From assembly GCA_045646525.1 (NCBI GenBank), contig JAZRKX010000007.1, positions 21,271-85,270 on the forward strand: a DNA stretch of 64,000 bases, in the 5' to 3' direction. Of the stretch, positions 32,942 through 41,480 are shown piece by piece. The number at the start of each line of letters is the position of its first letter. Positions within the stretch are counted from its first letter, which is position 1. The notes beneath the pieces were generated by a model. That model was given only the letters and a program-made list of their open reading frames with translations, was not told where the DNA came from and did no database searches. This DNA comes from RGIG8748 sp045646525. GTDB lineage: Bacteria; Bacillota; Clostridia; UMGS1810. The position numbers were made by a program, and so were the translations under genes.

Positions 32942-35900
32942 ATGAATTTAAGTAAATTATCTGTTAAAAGACCTGTTGCCGTTACTATGATTGTGCTCAT
33001 ATTTGTGGTAATAGGTCTGTATTCGGTAACCATGCTTCCCATGGAAATGCTTCCCGAGATGGAGCTTTCCATGGCACTTGTGTACACCTCGTATCCGAAT
33101 GTAGGGTCCGAGGAGGTGGAAAACCTCGTTACCAAAACCATAGAGGGTGCGGTAAGCTCGGTTTCGGGCGCAAAGGGTATAACAAGCCAGTCCTCCGAGG
33201 GCGCAAGTATGGTTATGATAGAATTTTCTTCGGGCACGGATATGGATACCGCCATACAGAATTTAAAGGACAATGTAGGTCTTGTGGAATCGTATCTTCC
33301 CGACGGAGCACAGGAACCGATGATACTTAAGCTTGATACTTCCATGATGCCTGCCGCCATGATGAGTGTGTCCTACGAGGGCATGGACCTTATACAAACC
33401 AAGAAGTTTGTAGAGGAAAATGTGGTAAATAGGCTCGAGGCGGTAGACGGTGTTGCTTCGGTAAGTGTTACAGGTGCTACAGACCGTATAATAGAGCTTG
33501 AGGTAGACCCGCAGAAGCTTTTCGGCTACGGCATAAGCATGACCGATGCGGCAAGTGCAATCGCCGCACAGAATATGAATCTTCCCGCAGGAACGGTAAG
33601 TAAAAATAGTCGTGAATATCCGCTCCGTGCAGTAGGTAAGTTCAGTTCGGTAGAGGATATAGAGGCTGTACCGCTTGTTACCCAAACAGGTCAGGTTATA
33701 TATCTCAGAGATATAGGAAAAATATCCGATACATATGCAGATGCTGCTACAATATCGCGTCTTAACTCGCGTGATTCGCTTGCTGTAAGCATCACAGCCG
33801 AGTCCGATGCCAATACAGTAGAGGTTGTAGATGGCATATACAAAGCCCTCGGTAATATAAAGAAAAGCGCACCAAAATTTGCATACGAAATGACAATGGA
33901 GCAGGGTACATATATTAAGGATTCCGTATCCAGCGTTGCTTCAAATGCCGTTACGGGTGCTGTGCTTGCGGTGCTTATACTTCTGCTTTTCCTTGCAAAT
34001 TTCAAGACCAGTATGGTTATAGGTATATCCATGCCTGTGTCGGTTGTTACTACATTTATAGGCATGTACTTTTCGGGCATGACGCTCAATGTAGTGTCGC
34101 TCGGCGGTCTGGCGCTTGGCGTAGGTATGCTTGTGGATAACGGTGTAGTTGTGCTTGAAAACATATTCCGCAGACGAAAATCGCTTGGTGAAGATGCAGT
34201 TGTATCTTCCGAGAGGGGTGCCTCCGAGGTTTTCGGGGCGGTTGTTGCGTCGGTTATTACAACCTGTATTGTATATGTACCTCTGCTTTTTGTAGACAAT
34301 ATAATGGCTGTCATGTTTAAACAGCTTGCCTTTTCCATCATATTCTCTCAGGCGGCGGCACTTGTTGTTACATATCTTCTTGTGCCTATGCTTTCCTCCC
34401 GAATCACAGAGGATAAGCCGAATAAGAAGCTTTCGTTTATCTTAAATCCGTTCAATAAATTCATGGATAAATTCTATTGGGTATACGAAAAGACATTAAG
34501 GTGGACACTTTCGCACCGCAGAAAATTTATGCTGTGTGTCATATCGGCATTTGTTATAGCCATGATAGTTCTCGGTATGCTGGGCATGACACTCATGCAG
34601 AGCAGCGACGAGGGTACAATTACCGTAAATGCAACCCTCGCAAACGGCACAACCTTGGAGGAGACAAACAGACTCACATTAGATATAGAAAAAATCATTT
34701 CTGAAAACAAAGATGTAGACAAGGTATTTACCACCGTGGGCTCAGGCTCTATGAGTATGCTCGGTCAATCCTCTGCAAATTCTTCTTCGGTTACAATAAC
34801 GCTCAAAGAGGGCAGAAAAAAGTCAACCGACGAGGTGCAGCAGGAAATAAGAAGCGCTCTGTCCAACATTGTAGGCGCAGAGATAGAGGTATCAAAATCA
34901 TCCACTATGAATATGGGAACAGGCGGATTGGAATTTGAATTCACGGGAAATGACGATAAAAAGCTTGCCGATTATGTAATAAAAGCCAAGGAAGTGCTTG
35001 CGGGCATAGACGGTGTTGTGGAGGTAGATACTTCTATATCCGATACCAAGCCTGAGGTGCAGATGGTTATAGATTCTGACCGTGCGGCTCGATACGGACT
35101 TAGCACCGCCACGGTTGCAAATGCGGTTAAGGGTGTGCTTTCGGGCACAACCGCAGGCAAGTATACCGAGGGCGGTATGGAGTATGATATAGACATAGTA
35201 TATCCCGACGGCTATGCCAAAACTGCAGATGAACTGCGTAACCTCAGCATAAAAACCATGACAGGTCAGTGGGTGACTCTTTCGGATGTGGCAGACATCA
35301 CGGAAAAAGAGGGTTATACCACCCTTACAAGAGTAGACCAGAAGAGAGTAATTACTCTCTCGGCTAAGCTCTACGGTACAGACATGGCAACTGTTACAAG
35401 AAAATTCACAAAGGCTTTGGAAAGTATTCCCATGCCCGACGGTGTGTCGCAGTCCTCGGGCGGTGAGTATGAAATAATGATAGACGCCATGCTCTCTCTT
35501 GTGGCGGCAATACTTCTCGGTATACTTCTTATGTACATGGTAATGGCGGCACAGTTTGAAAGTCTTACTGAGCCTCTTATCATAATGTTCACCCTGCCTC
35601 TTGCAATGATAGGTGTAGTTCTGGCACATGTATTGTGGGGTATGCCGCTTTCGGTAGTAAGCTGTCTTGGTATACTCATGCTCATGGGTATAATAGTAAA
35701 TAATGCCATAGTGCTTATAGACTTTGTAAACACAGCAAAGAAAGAAAACCCCGAAATGAGCCGTACAGAGCTTGTTGTACACGCAGGTCTCACCCGTATG
35801 CGCCCCGTACTTATGACTACGCTCACCTCGGTACTCGGCTTTATGCCCATGGCTCTTGCCATAGGCTCGAGCGGAGGAGAGATGATGCAGCCCCTTGCGG

Positions 35901-36010
35901 TATCTCTTGTGGGCGGTCTTACGATAGGCACCGTGCTTACACTTCTTGTGATACCTGTGGTATATACCATATTTGACGATAAGGCTAAGAAAAGAAAACA
36001 TAAGGTATAA
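32942..36010 (+). CDS. RND-family efflux transporter permease (AcrB/SwrC type)
   Basis: The 1022-residue pump has the RND layout: twelve membrane helices in two sets, with two large extracytoplasmic loops (about 35-330 and 555-850). It opens MNLSKLSVKRPVAVTMIVLI and has the proton-relay helix GMLVDNGVVVLENIFRR (one Asp; the second acid of AcrB is Asn here). A second repeat carries ILMLMGIIVNNAIVLIDF and ends in GLTRMRPVLMTTLTSVLGFMPMA. This pattern is closer to hydrophobe/lipopeptide pumps such as SwrC than to heavy-metal CusA pumps. It completes the operon; substrates are unknown. Confidence 0.95.
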   Translation: MNLSKLSVKRPVAVTMIVLIFVVIGLYSVTMLPMEMLPEMELSMALVYTSYPNVGSEEVENLVTKTIEGAVSSVSGAKGITSQSSEGASMVMIEFSSGTDMDTAIQNLKDNVGLVESYLPDGAQEPMILKLDTSMMPAAMMSVSYEGMDLIQTKKFVEENVVNRLEAVDGVASVSVTGATDRIIELEVDPQKLFGYGISMTDAASAIAAQNMNLPAGTVSKNSREYPLRAVGKFSSVEDIEAVPLVTQTGQVIYLRDIGKISDTYADAATISRLNSRDSLAVSITAESDANTVEVVDGIYKALGNIKKSAPKFAYEMTMEQGTYIKDSVSSVASNAVTGAVLAVLILLLFLANFKTSMVIGISMPVSVVTTFIGMYFSGMTLNVVSLGGLALGVGMLVDNGVVVLENIFRRRKSLGEDAVVSSERGASEVFGAVVASVITTCIVYVPLLFVDNIMAVMFKQLAFSIIFSQAAALVVTYLLVPMLSSRITEDKPNKKLSFILNPFNKFMDKFYWVYEKTLRWTLSHRRKFMLCVISAFVIAMIVLGMLGMTLMQSSDEGTITVNATLANGTTLEETNRLTLDIEKIISENKDVDKVFTTVGSGSMSMLGQSSANSSSVTITLKEGRKKSTDEVQQEIRSALSNIVGAEIEVSKSSTMNMGTGGLEFEFTGNDDKKLADYVIKAKEVLAGIDGVVEVDTSISDTKPEVQMVIDSDRAARYGLSTATVANAVKGVLSGTTAGKYTEGGMEYDIDIVYPDGYAKTADELRNLSIKTMTGQWVTLSDVADITEKEGYTTLTRVDQKRVITLSAKLYGTDMATVTRKFTKALESIPMPDGVSQSSGGEYEIMIDAMLSLVAAILLGILLMYMVMAAQFESLTEPLIIMFTLPLAMIGVVLAHVLWGMPLSVVSCLGILMLMGIIVNNAIVLIDFVNTAKKENPEMSRTELVVHAGLTRMRPVLMTTLTSVLGFMPMALAIGSSGGEMMQPLAVSLVGGLTIGTVLTLLVIPVVYTIFDDKAKKRKHKV

Positions 36011-36020
36011 ATGAAAAGTC

Positions 36021-36049
36021 TTTACATTTTTGTTTCCATGTGTTAAAAT
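36021..36049 (+). promoter_or_regulatory. SigA promoter of the structured leader
   Basis: TTTACA (36021-36026), 17 bp, TAAAAT (36044-36049), directly after the RND stop codon; the predicted start of transcription is near 36056, the first base of the leader stem. Confidence 0.72.
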
Positions 36050-36056
36050 AACACCA

Positions 36057-36227
36057 TACCACACTACATTTTAATACCTATATAATAATTCTATCCATAA
36101 AACAGATAATACCTTGGTAAAAGGTGTTCTCTCATATTCTGTTTTATGTATGGATTATATCGGTGTAGTGTGGTAGCGAAACCGAGGGAAACACTTTTTC
36201 GGCACATCCTTCGGGGTGTGCTTTTTT
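36057..36227 (+). ncRNA. Structured leader RNA with attenuator-like terminator, riboswitch-like
   Basis: TACCACACTACA (36057-36068) pairs perfectly with TGTAGTGTGGTA (36164-36175), closing a domain whose interior holds CATAAAACAGA (36096-36106) paired with TCTGTTTTATG (36138-36148) and a small ACCTT/AAGGT hairpin. A linker with AGCGAAACCGAGGGAAACAC leads into an intrinsic terminator (36202-36227), and the next gene starts 18 bases later. Closed domain, linker, terminator and gene is the order used by transcription-attenuating riboswitches. I do not recognise it as any known class (T-box, TPP, SAM, cobalamin, GEMM, ykkC, yybP and ydaO signatures are absent). Confidence 0.6.
36202..36227 (+). 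terminator. Attenuator-type terminator in the structured leader
   Basis: GCACATCC (36202-36209) pairs with GGGTGTGC (36214-36221; one T-G) around TTCG and is followed by T6. It stands between the leader's closed domain and the start codon at 36246. Confidence 0.88.
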
Positions 36228-36245
36228 AATTGCGAGGTAAAGAAC

Positions 36246-36460
36246 ATGGGGAAAAAACAATTTGTTGATGTTACGGGAATAAAGCTTACACCGTCAAGGC
36301 AGGGCAGGCGATGTTTGGGAAACGGCGAGAATCCTCAATATGAGTGTTGTTGTGATAGTGTGATTATTATTTGTATTGCTTTCCGCAGTATGATTTTGAG
36401 TCAAAATTAAATAAGCTTAAAAAATGGTTAAATAAAAACAAGGACAGATTTCGATTTTGA
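36246..36460 (+). pseudogene. Small cysteine-rich protein gene, frameshifted
   Basis: From ATG 36246 (GCGAGGT upstream) the frame reads MGKKQFVDVTGIKLTPSRQG, then RRCLGNGENPQYECCCDS, and turns into an unrelated tail that stops at 36410. At 36359 a shift by one base (re-reading T36359) continues the protein as CDYYLYCFPQYDFESKLNKL and on to a stop at 36460. The joined form ECCCDS-CDYYLYCF is a coherent Cys-rich, probably metal-binding motif followed by a basic helix, so one base seems to be missing near 36359. No slippery heptamer is present, which argues for a mutation or sequence error over programmed frameshifting. Intact size would be about 70 residues. It is the only gene after the structured leader. 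Confidence 0.7.
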
Positions 36461-36482
36461 AATCTGTCCTTTGTGTTTTTTT
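36440..36482. terminator. Bidirectional terminator at the ends of the cysteine-rich gene and icd
   Basis: AAGGACAGATTTC (36440-36452) pairs with GAAATCTGTCCTT (36459-36471). T tracts lie on both strands. The stem overlaps the end of the frameshift-restored reading frame. Confidence 0.88.
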
Positions 36483-36485
36483 ATA

Positions 36486-37697
36486 TTACATGAGTTTTTC
36501 AAGTCTCTTATTTATTTCTTTAAGGAAATCCTCGGTATTAACCTTAGTCTTCTTTTCAAGTGTAGACATGGAGTAGAGGTCGCCTGTCATTACACCCTCT
36601 TCTATGGTCTGAATTGTAGCCTTTTCCATATTCTGCGCAAAGGTGCAAAGCTCGGGAATACCATCAAGCTCGCCTCTCTTGTTTAAAGCACCTGTCCATG
36701 CAAATATGGTTGCAACAGAGTTTGTGGAGGTTTCCTTACCCTCTAAGTGCTTGTAGTAGTGGCGCTGTACTGTGCCGTGTGCGGCTTCGTACTCATACAC
36801 ACCGTCGGGCGATACGAGCACGCTTGTCATCATGGCAAGGCTTCCGTATGCGGTAGCTATCATATCGCTCATTACATCACCGTCGTAGTTCTTGCAAGCC
36901 CATATGTAACCGCCGTCGGAACGGATAACTCTTGCAACGGCATCGTCTATTAAGGTGTAGAAATATTCTATGCCAAGGCTTTCGAATTTTTCCTTATACT
37001 CGGCATCATAAATTTCCTGAAATATGTCCTTAAAGGTATGGTCGTACTTTTTGGATATGGTATCCTTTGTGGCAAACCACAAATCCTGCTTAAGCTCCAA
37101 TGCATAGTTAAAACAGCTTCTTGCAAAGCTTGCTATGGATGTATCCTTGTTGTGCATACCCTGAATTATACCGTCGGAATCGGAGAAATCATATATGATT
37201 TCTCTCTTTTCATTGCCGTTTGCATCCACAACGCTAAGATAAGCCTTGCTGTCTTTTGCAACCTTAAGCTCTGTGTTCTTGTACACATCGCCGTAGGCAT
37301 GACGGGCAATGGTAATAGGCTTTGTCCAGCTTGGTATATACGGGGTTATACCCTTTACAATAATGGGTGTTCTGAAAACTGTACCGTCAAGGATTGCTCT
37401 TATTGTTCCGTTGGGGGATTTCCACATTTCCTTAAGGTCATATTCTGTCATTCTTGCAGCATTGGGAGTGATGGTTGCACACTTAACCGCAACACCGTAT
37501 TTTTTGGTAGCTACTGCACTGTCTACGGTAACCTTATCGTTTGTGTTGTTTCTTTCCACAAGCCCAAGGTCGTAGTATTCTGTCTTTAAATCAACATAGG
37601 GAAGAATAAGGATATCCTTTATCATCTTCCATATGATTCTGGTCATTTCATCTCCGTCCATCTCTACGAGAGGAGTTTTCATCTGAATTTTTGCCAT
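36486..37697 (-). CDS. icd: NADP-dependent isocitrate dehydrogenase, eukaryote-like subfamily
   Basis: The 403-residue enzyme begins KTPLVEMDGDEMTRIIWKMIKD and has the substrate motif KSPNGTIRAILDGTVFRTPI, the Tyr/Lys catalytic residues (HAYGDVYKNTEL, FYTLIDDAVARV), the metal-binding NYDGDVMSDMIA and the NADP-contacting EAAHGTVQRHYYKH. It decarboxylates isocitrate to 2-oxoglutarate. It follows aconitase by 6 bases on the same strand. Citrate synthase is not adjacent. In an anaerobe the pair probably feeds glutamate synthesis through an incomplete TCA branch. Confidence 0.97.
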   Translation of the reverse strand: MAKIQMKTPLVEMDGDEMTRIIWKMIKDILILPYVDLKTEYYDLGLVERNNTNDKVTVDSAVATKKYGVAVKCATITPNAARMTEYDLKEMWKSPNGTIRAILDGTVFRTPIIVKGITPYIPSWTKPITIARHAYGDVYKNTELKVAKDSKAYLSVVDANGNEKREIIYDFSDSDGIIQGMHNKDTSIASFARSCFNYALELKQDLWFATKDTISKKYDHTFKDIFQEIYDAEYKEKFESLGIEYFYTLIDDAVARVIRSDGGYIWACKNYDGDVMSDMIATAYGSLAMMTSVLVSPDGVYEYEAAHGTVQRHYYKHLEGKETSTNSVATIFAWTGALNKRGELDGIPELCTFAQNMEKATIQTIEEGVMTGDLYSMSTLEKKTKVNTEDFLKEINKRLEKLM

Positions 37698-37703
37698 ATA
37701 TAA

Positions 37704-39641
37704 TCAGTCCTTTCCCTGTAACTTGGTATAATTGAGAAGGCCGCCTGCAATAACTATCTCTTTTGCTCTTTCGGAAAGCTCGCATATACACTCGATTCTG
37801 TCCCCTGTGGTTTTGTTTATTACAACGGGATTCTTTTCGCATCTTATGGTTTCTATGAGGTTTTCTACGCAAAGCTCATCGCCCTCGGAAATCTTGTCGT
37901 AGTCGTTTTCGCATGCAAAGGTAAAGGGGAGTATACCTGCATTCACAAGGTTTGCACGGTGAATACGCGCAAAGGACTTGGTAATAACAATCTTTACACC
38001 CAGATGGAGCGGAGCGAGTGCCGCATGCTCTCTGGATGAGCCCTGACCGTAGTTGGAACCGCCTACAATTATGCTCTTGCCGAGGCTCTCCGCTCTTTCG
38101 GGGAAGCTTTCATCGCATACTGTAAAGCAGTGCTTGGATATGGCGGGTATGTTGGAGCGCAGGGGCAGTATCTTGGCACCTGCGGGCATGATATGGTCGG
38201 TGGTTATATTGTCGCCCACCTTAAGAGAACACTTACATTCTATTGTGTCCTCGAGGGGAGTTGTCACGGGGAACGGCTTAATGTTCGGTCCGCGGAGCAC
38301 CTCTACAGAGTCCATATCTTTTTCATCTATCGGGGGTACTATCATGTTGTCATTTATATCGAAGTATTCGGGCATTTCAAATTTTGGCATATCGCCGAGT
38401 GTGCGGGGGTCTGTGAGTACGCCCGCTATAGCGGATGCTGCCGCAACCTCGGGCGATACAAGGTAAATCTGTCCATCCTTGGTGCCACTTCTTCCAAGGA
38501 AGTTGCGGTTAAAGGTACGAAGCGATATTCCGCCCGAATTCGGTGCCTGACCCATGCCTATACAGGGACCGCAGGCACTTTCGAGAATTCTTGCACCTGC
38601 TTCTATCATGTCGGAGAGTGCACCGTTTTTGGAGAGCATATTAAGTACCTGCTTAGAGCCGGGTGCTATGGATAAAGATACATCGGGATGTACAGTCTTA
38701 CCCTTTAATATGTGTGCTACTTTCATCATGTCCATAAGAGAGCTGTTGGTGCATGAGCCTATGCATACCTGGTCTATCTTCATGGAGCCGATTTCCTTTA
38801 TGCTCTTTATGTTGTCGGGAGAGTGGGGGCAAGCTGCCGCAGGCTCGAGGGCGGATAAATCTATGTTTATCTCCTCGTCATATACTGCGTCTTCATCTGC
38901 GCAAAGTTCTACCCATACATCCTCTCTTTTCTGTGCTTTCAAAAATTCCTTTGTAATTTCGTCGGAGGGGAAGATGGATGTAGTCGCGCCAAGCTCTGCG
39001 CCCATGTTTGTAATGGTGGCTCTTTCGGGTACGGAAAGGGTTTTAACGCCCTCGCCGCAGTATTCCACTACCTTGCCAACGCCGCCTTTAACAGACATTA
39101 TTTTAAGAATTTCAAGGATTACATCCTTGGCACCTACCCACGGAGAAAGCTTGCCTGTAAGGTTTACCTTAACAACCTTGGGATATGTGATGTAGTATGC
39201 GCCGCCTCCCATGGCTACTGCCACATCGAGACCGCCTGCGCCTATAGCTATCATGCCTATACCGCCGCCTGTGGGGGTATGGCTGTCGGAGCCGATGAGT
39301 GTCTTTCCGGGGGCGCCGAATCTTTCCAGATGTACCTGATGGCATATGCCGTTACCGGGTCTGGAGAAGTAAATACCGTGTTTCTTTGCCACGGAGCCTA
39401 TGAATCTGTGGTCGTCCGCATTTTCAAATCCGGACTGAAGTGTGTTGTGGTCGATGTATGCCACGGAACGCTCTGTCTTAACTCTGGGTACGCCCATAGC
39501 TTCAAACTCTAAGTAAGCCATGGTACCTGTTGCGTCCTGAGTAAGAGTCTGGTCGATTTTTATACCGATTTCAGTTCCCTTGACAAACTCGCCGTCCACA
39601 AGGTGTGCTTTGAGGATTTTCTCAGTGAGTGTAAGTCCCAT
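37704..39641 (-). CDS. Aconitate hydratase
   Basis: The start at 39641 follows GAAAGGAAG by nine bases. The 645-residue enzyme has the 4Fe-4S ligands in CIGSCTNSS and ACGPCIGMGQAP, the HVDHN-like AYIDHNTLQ, the DSHTPTGGGIGM active-site segment and the C-terminal swivel domain with GSNYGQGSSREHAAL. It is the short, single-polypeptide aconitase common in Clostridia and close in size to mitochondrial aconitase-like and homoaconitase-like enzymes; the icd partner supports aconitase. First gene of the minus-strand aconitase-icd operon. Confidence 0.93.
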   Translation of the reverse strand: MGLTLTEKILKAHLVDGEFVKGTEIGIKIDQTLTQDATGTMAYLEFEAMGVPRVKTERSVAYIDHNTLQSGFENADDHRFIGSVAKKHGIYFSRPGNGICHQVHLERFGAPGKTLIGSDSHTPTGGGIGMIAIGAGGLDVAVAMGGGAYYITYPKVVKVNLTGKLSPWVGAKDVILEILKIMSVKGGVGKVVEYCGEGVKTLSVPERATITNMGAELGATTSIFPSDEITKEFLKAQKREDVWVELCADEDAVYDEEINIDLSALEPAAACPHSPDNIKSIKEIGSMKIDQVCIGSCTNSSLMDMMKVAHILKGKTVHPDVSLSIAPGSKQVLNMLSKNGALSDMIEAGARILESACGPCIGMGQAPNSGGISLRTFNRNFLGRSGTKDGQIYLVSPEVAAASAIAGVLTDPRTLGDMPKFEMPEYFDINDNMIVPPIDEKDMDSVEVLRGPNIKPFPVTTPLEDTIECKCSLKVGDNITTDHIMPAGAKILPLRSNIPAISKHCFTVCDESFPERAESLGKSIIVGGSNYGQGSSREHAALAPLHLGVKIVITKSFARIHRANLVNAGILPFTFACENDYDKISEGDELCVENLIETIRCEKNPVVINKTTGDRIECICELSERAKEIVIAGGLLNYTKLQGKD

Positions 39642-39674
39642 TTTTCGTCTTCCTTTCATAATAAATATGAGTAA

Positions 39675-39704
39675 AGTATATCACAAAACTTACCCTTGTG
39701 TCAA
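39675..39704 (-). promoter_or_regulatory. SigA promoter of the aconitase-icd operon
   Basis: On the minus strand: TTGACA (39704-39699), an 18-bp spacer, TATACT (39680-39675). Confidence 0.75.
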
Positions 39705-39741
39705 TTTTCCTCACATATTTATAATGGAATTTACCAAAAAG

Positions 39742-39771
39742 TTGACGCAGCTTACACGGTTATGGTATATT
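39742..39771 (+). promoter_or_regulatory. Promoter of the HAD phosphatase gene
   Basis: TTGACG (39742-39747), an 18-bp spacer, TATATT (39766-39771). Confidence 0.65.
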
Positions 39772-39793
39772 AATTACAATGGGGGATATCAAA

Positions 39794-40360
39794 ATGAATG
39801 TATATGATTTTGACAATACAATATATAACGGCGAAAGCGCTCTGGATTTCTTTTGGTTTTGCCTTAAGAAAAAGCCTGTGCTTATAAAGGTGCTTCTTCC
39901 CATTATGCGCGACCTTATGCGCTACAAAGCCTGCCGCATGTCCAAGGAGGAATTCAGGGAGCGCGGTGCATACTATACAGAGGGTTTTTTTAATCTCTTC
40001 GATGATATATATGAGGTTATAGAAGAATTCTGGGATATGCACGAACATAAACTTCGCCCGTTCTATGCAAAGCTCAAAAAGGAAGACGATGTCATAGTTA
40101 CTGCCAATATAGATGTTCTTGTAGGGGTAATGTTTGCAAGAATGGGAGTTACAAACTTCATTGCAACACATTTCGATATGGATAGCGGAAAGCTTGGCGA
40201 GGTGTGCTTTGGGCAGGTAAAGGCAAAGCTGTTTAAGGAAAAATACGGCGAAAAAATAGACAAATTCTTTACCGATTCTTATAACGATAAGCCTCTTATG
40301 GATATGGCAGACGAGGTTTACATGGTAAAAAGAGGAGTCATAGAAAAGATAAAAAAATAA
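39794..40360 (+). CDS. HAD-IB family hydrolase/phosphatase
   Basis: The ATG at 39794 follows GGGGGAT. The 188-residue protein has the HAD motif I VYDFDNTIYNGE (DxDxT-type nucleophile Asp), a helical cap, motif II VTAN, and motif III/IV FTDSYNDKPLMDMAD. Subclass IB enzymes include phosphoserine phosphatase and the SerB-like family; the substrate is unknown. It is monocistronic with its own promoter and terminator. Confidence 0.92.
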   Translation: MNVYDFDNTIYNGESALDFFWFCLKKKPVLIKVLLPIMRDLMRYKACRMSKEEFRERGAYYTEGFFNLFDDIYEVIEEFWDMHEHKLRPFYAKLKKEDDVIVTANIDVLVGVMFARMGVTNFIATHFDMDSGKLGEVCFGQVKAKLFKEKYGEKIDKFFTDSYNDKPLMDMADEVYMVKRGVIEKIKK

Positions 40361-40393
40361 CTTTGTGCCACTGTGCCACAAAGTTATTTTTTT
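40355..40393 (+). terminator. Terminator after the HAD gene
   Basis: AAATAACTTTGTG (40355-40367) pairs with CACAAAGTTATTT (40377-40389), followed by more T. The stem overlaps the stop codon. Confidence 0.92.
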
Positions 40394-40401
40394 ATCTGTG
40401 C

Positions 40402-40796
40402 TCATTCATTACTTTTCGATATACTAAGAAGAAATATACTAGAGGAACTGAAATTATATGCGGATATTGCAGGCATACCAAGGAAATAAATTTTAAGATA
40501 TATATCGGCAAGGTCCATTACCTCTAATGGACAGTTAAGGAATTTAAGAAAGATACGGGTAAGCAAAAAACCTGCTATACCAAGCAGAGTACCTATTACA
40601 AAGCTCAGCAGCATTGCGGTGTGTACAGTTTCCTCGCAGGTTCTCTTCTGCTTAAGCAGTTGCCTCTTGCAAGGACAACATTTGTACCTACTGCAAGTCC
40701 CATAAAAAGATTAATAACAAAGTTTGTAATACTGCCTGTGGAGCCTACGGCGGCAAGGGAGCCCGAAGTCATATCAATCTCGTGTTTTCCTTGCAT
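40402..40796 (-). pseudogene. Decayed MATE-family efflux gene fragment
   Basis: Two minus-strand frames together encode a contiguous MATE segment: ALAAVG-like SLAAVGSTGSITNFVINLFMGLAVGTNVVLARG, then after a frameshift near 40650-40665 QLLKQKRTCEETVHTAMLLSFVIGTLLG and on to PAISAYNFSSS. About 130 of the usual 440-450 residues remain. The first helix pair and the entire second half are missing, and the coding frame is broken, so it cannot make a working transporter. No insertion sequence is visible beside it. Confidence 0.82.
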
Positions 40797-40907
40797 AGCG
40801 AAAACCTCTTTTCGATATTTGTTAATGCTATAATATTACAAACATCTCTGCAATTCAACACAAAAAATCAGTATTGGTTATTATCTACAAAACTTTTTTG
40901 AAAAGCC

Positions 40908-40936
40908 TTGAATTTTATCATTAGTACTATTATAAT
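40908..40936 (+). promoter_or_regulatory. Candidate promoter of the CmpB-like gene
   Basis: TTGAAT (40908-40913), 17 bp, TATAAT (40931-40936) in an AT-rich gap of about 245 bases between the MATE fragment and the next gene. The rest of the gap shows no other feature. Confidence 0.62.
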
Positions 40937-41040
40937 GGTAATATAGTGTATAATAGGTAATTATGCACTGATTCGGAAATTGCGAATAAACAGTGGTAAA
41001 CTCTCAATAATATTTACTAATAAGTATTATGGAGTTTGCT

Positions 41041-41409
41041 ATGAGATATATAACGATTTTTTTGCTTGGAGCAGCGGGATATTCGGGTCTTGAGGTGCTA
41101 TGGCGCGGATATACGCATTGGACCATGTCTGTTTGCGGCGGATTTTGTTTTCTGCTTATATACTTTTTAAATATCAGTTTTGCACACGAGAGTATTTTTT
41201 ACCGCTGTCTTGCGGGTGCTCTTGTTATAACCGCCACGGAGCTTGTGGTGGGTGTTACGGTAAATATAGTCCTCGGGTGGAATGTATGGGACTATTCTAA
41301 TGTGCCTCTTAATTTTATGGGGCAGATATGTCTTCCGTATACTATACTTTGGTTTTTTCTGTGCATACCTGTGCTGTGGCTTTGCACGGGGATAGACAAA
41401 ATAATATAA
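41041..41409 (+). CDS. Small membrane protein, putative ABC-transporter permease family (CmpB-like)
   Basis: The ATG at 41041 has TATGGAG upstream. The 122-residue protein has four membrane helices and the family features SGLEVLWRGYTHWTMSVCGGFCF, TELVVGVTVNIVLGWNVWDYS and PLNFMGQICLPYTILWFFLC, matching the small 'putative ABC transporter permease' family (PF06541-like). Despite that name, no ABC partner is nearby and a transport role is unproven. Confidence 0.82.
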   Translation: MRYITIFLLGAAGYSGLEVLWRGYTHWTMSVCGGFCFLLIYFLNISFAHESIFYRCLAGALVITATELVVGVTVNIVLGWNVWDYSNVPLNFMGQICLPYTILWFFLCIPVLWLCTGIDKII

Positions 41410-41480
41410 AAAGGTGATATGAGTAATTCTGTAAAGGGTTAAATTCATGATATGCTTCATCAGAGAATATCCAATCGTTG

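Noticed and set aside
34898..36064. Long antisense open frame opposite the RND pump gene (388 codons)
   Set aside because: It overlaps a clear RND reading frame, is rich in His, Tyr and Cys with no domain, and has no translation signals.
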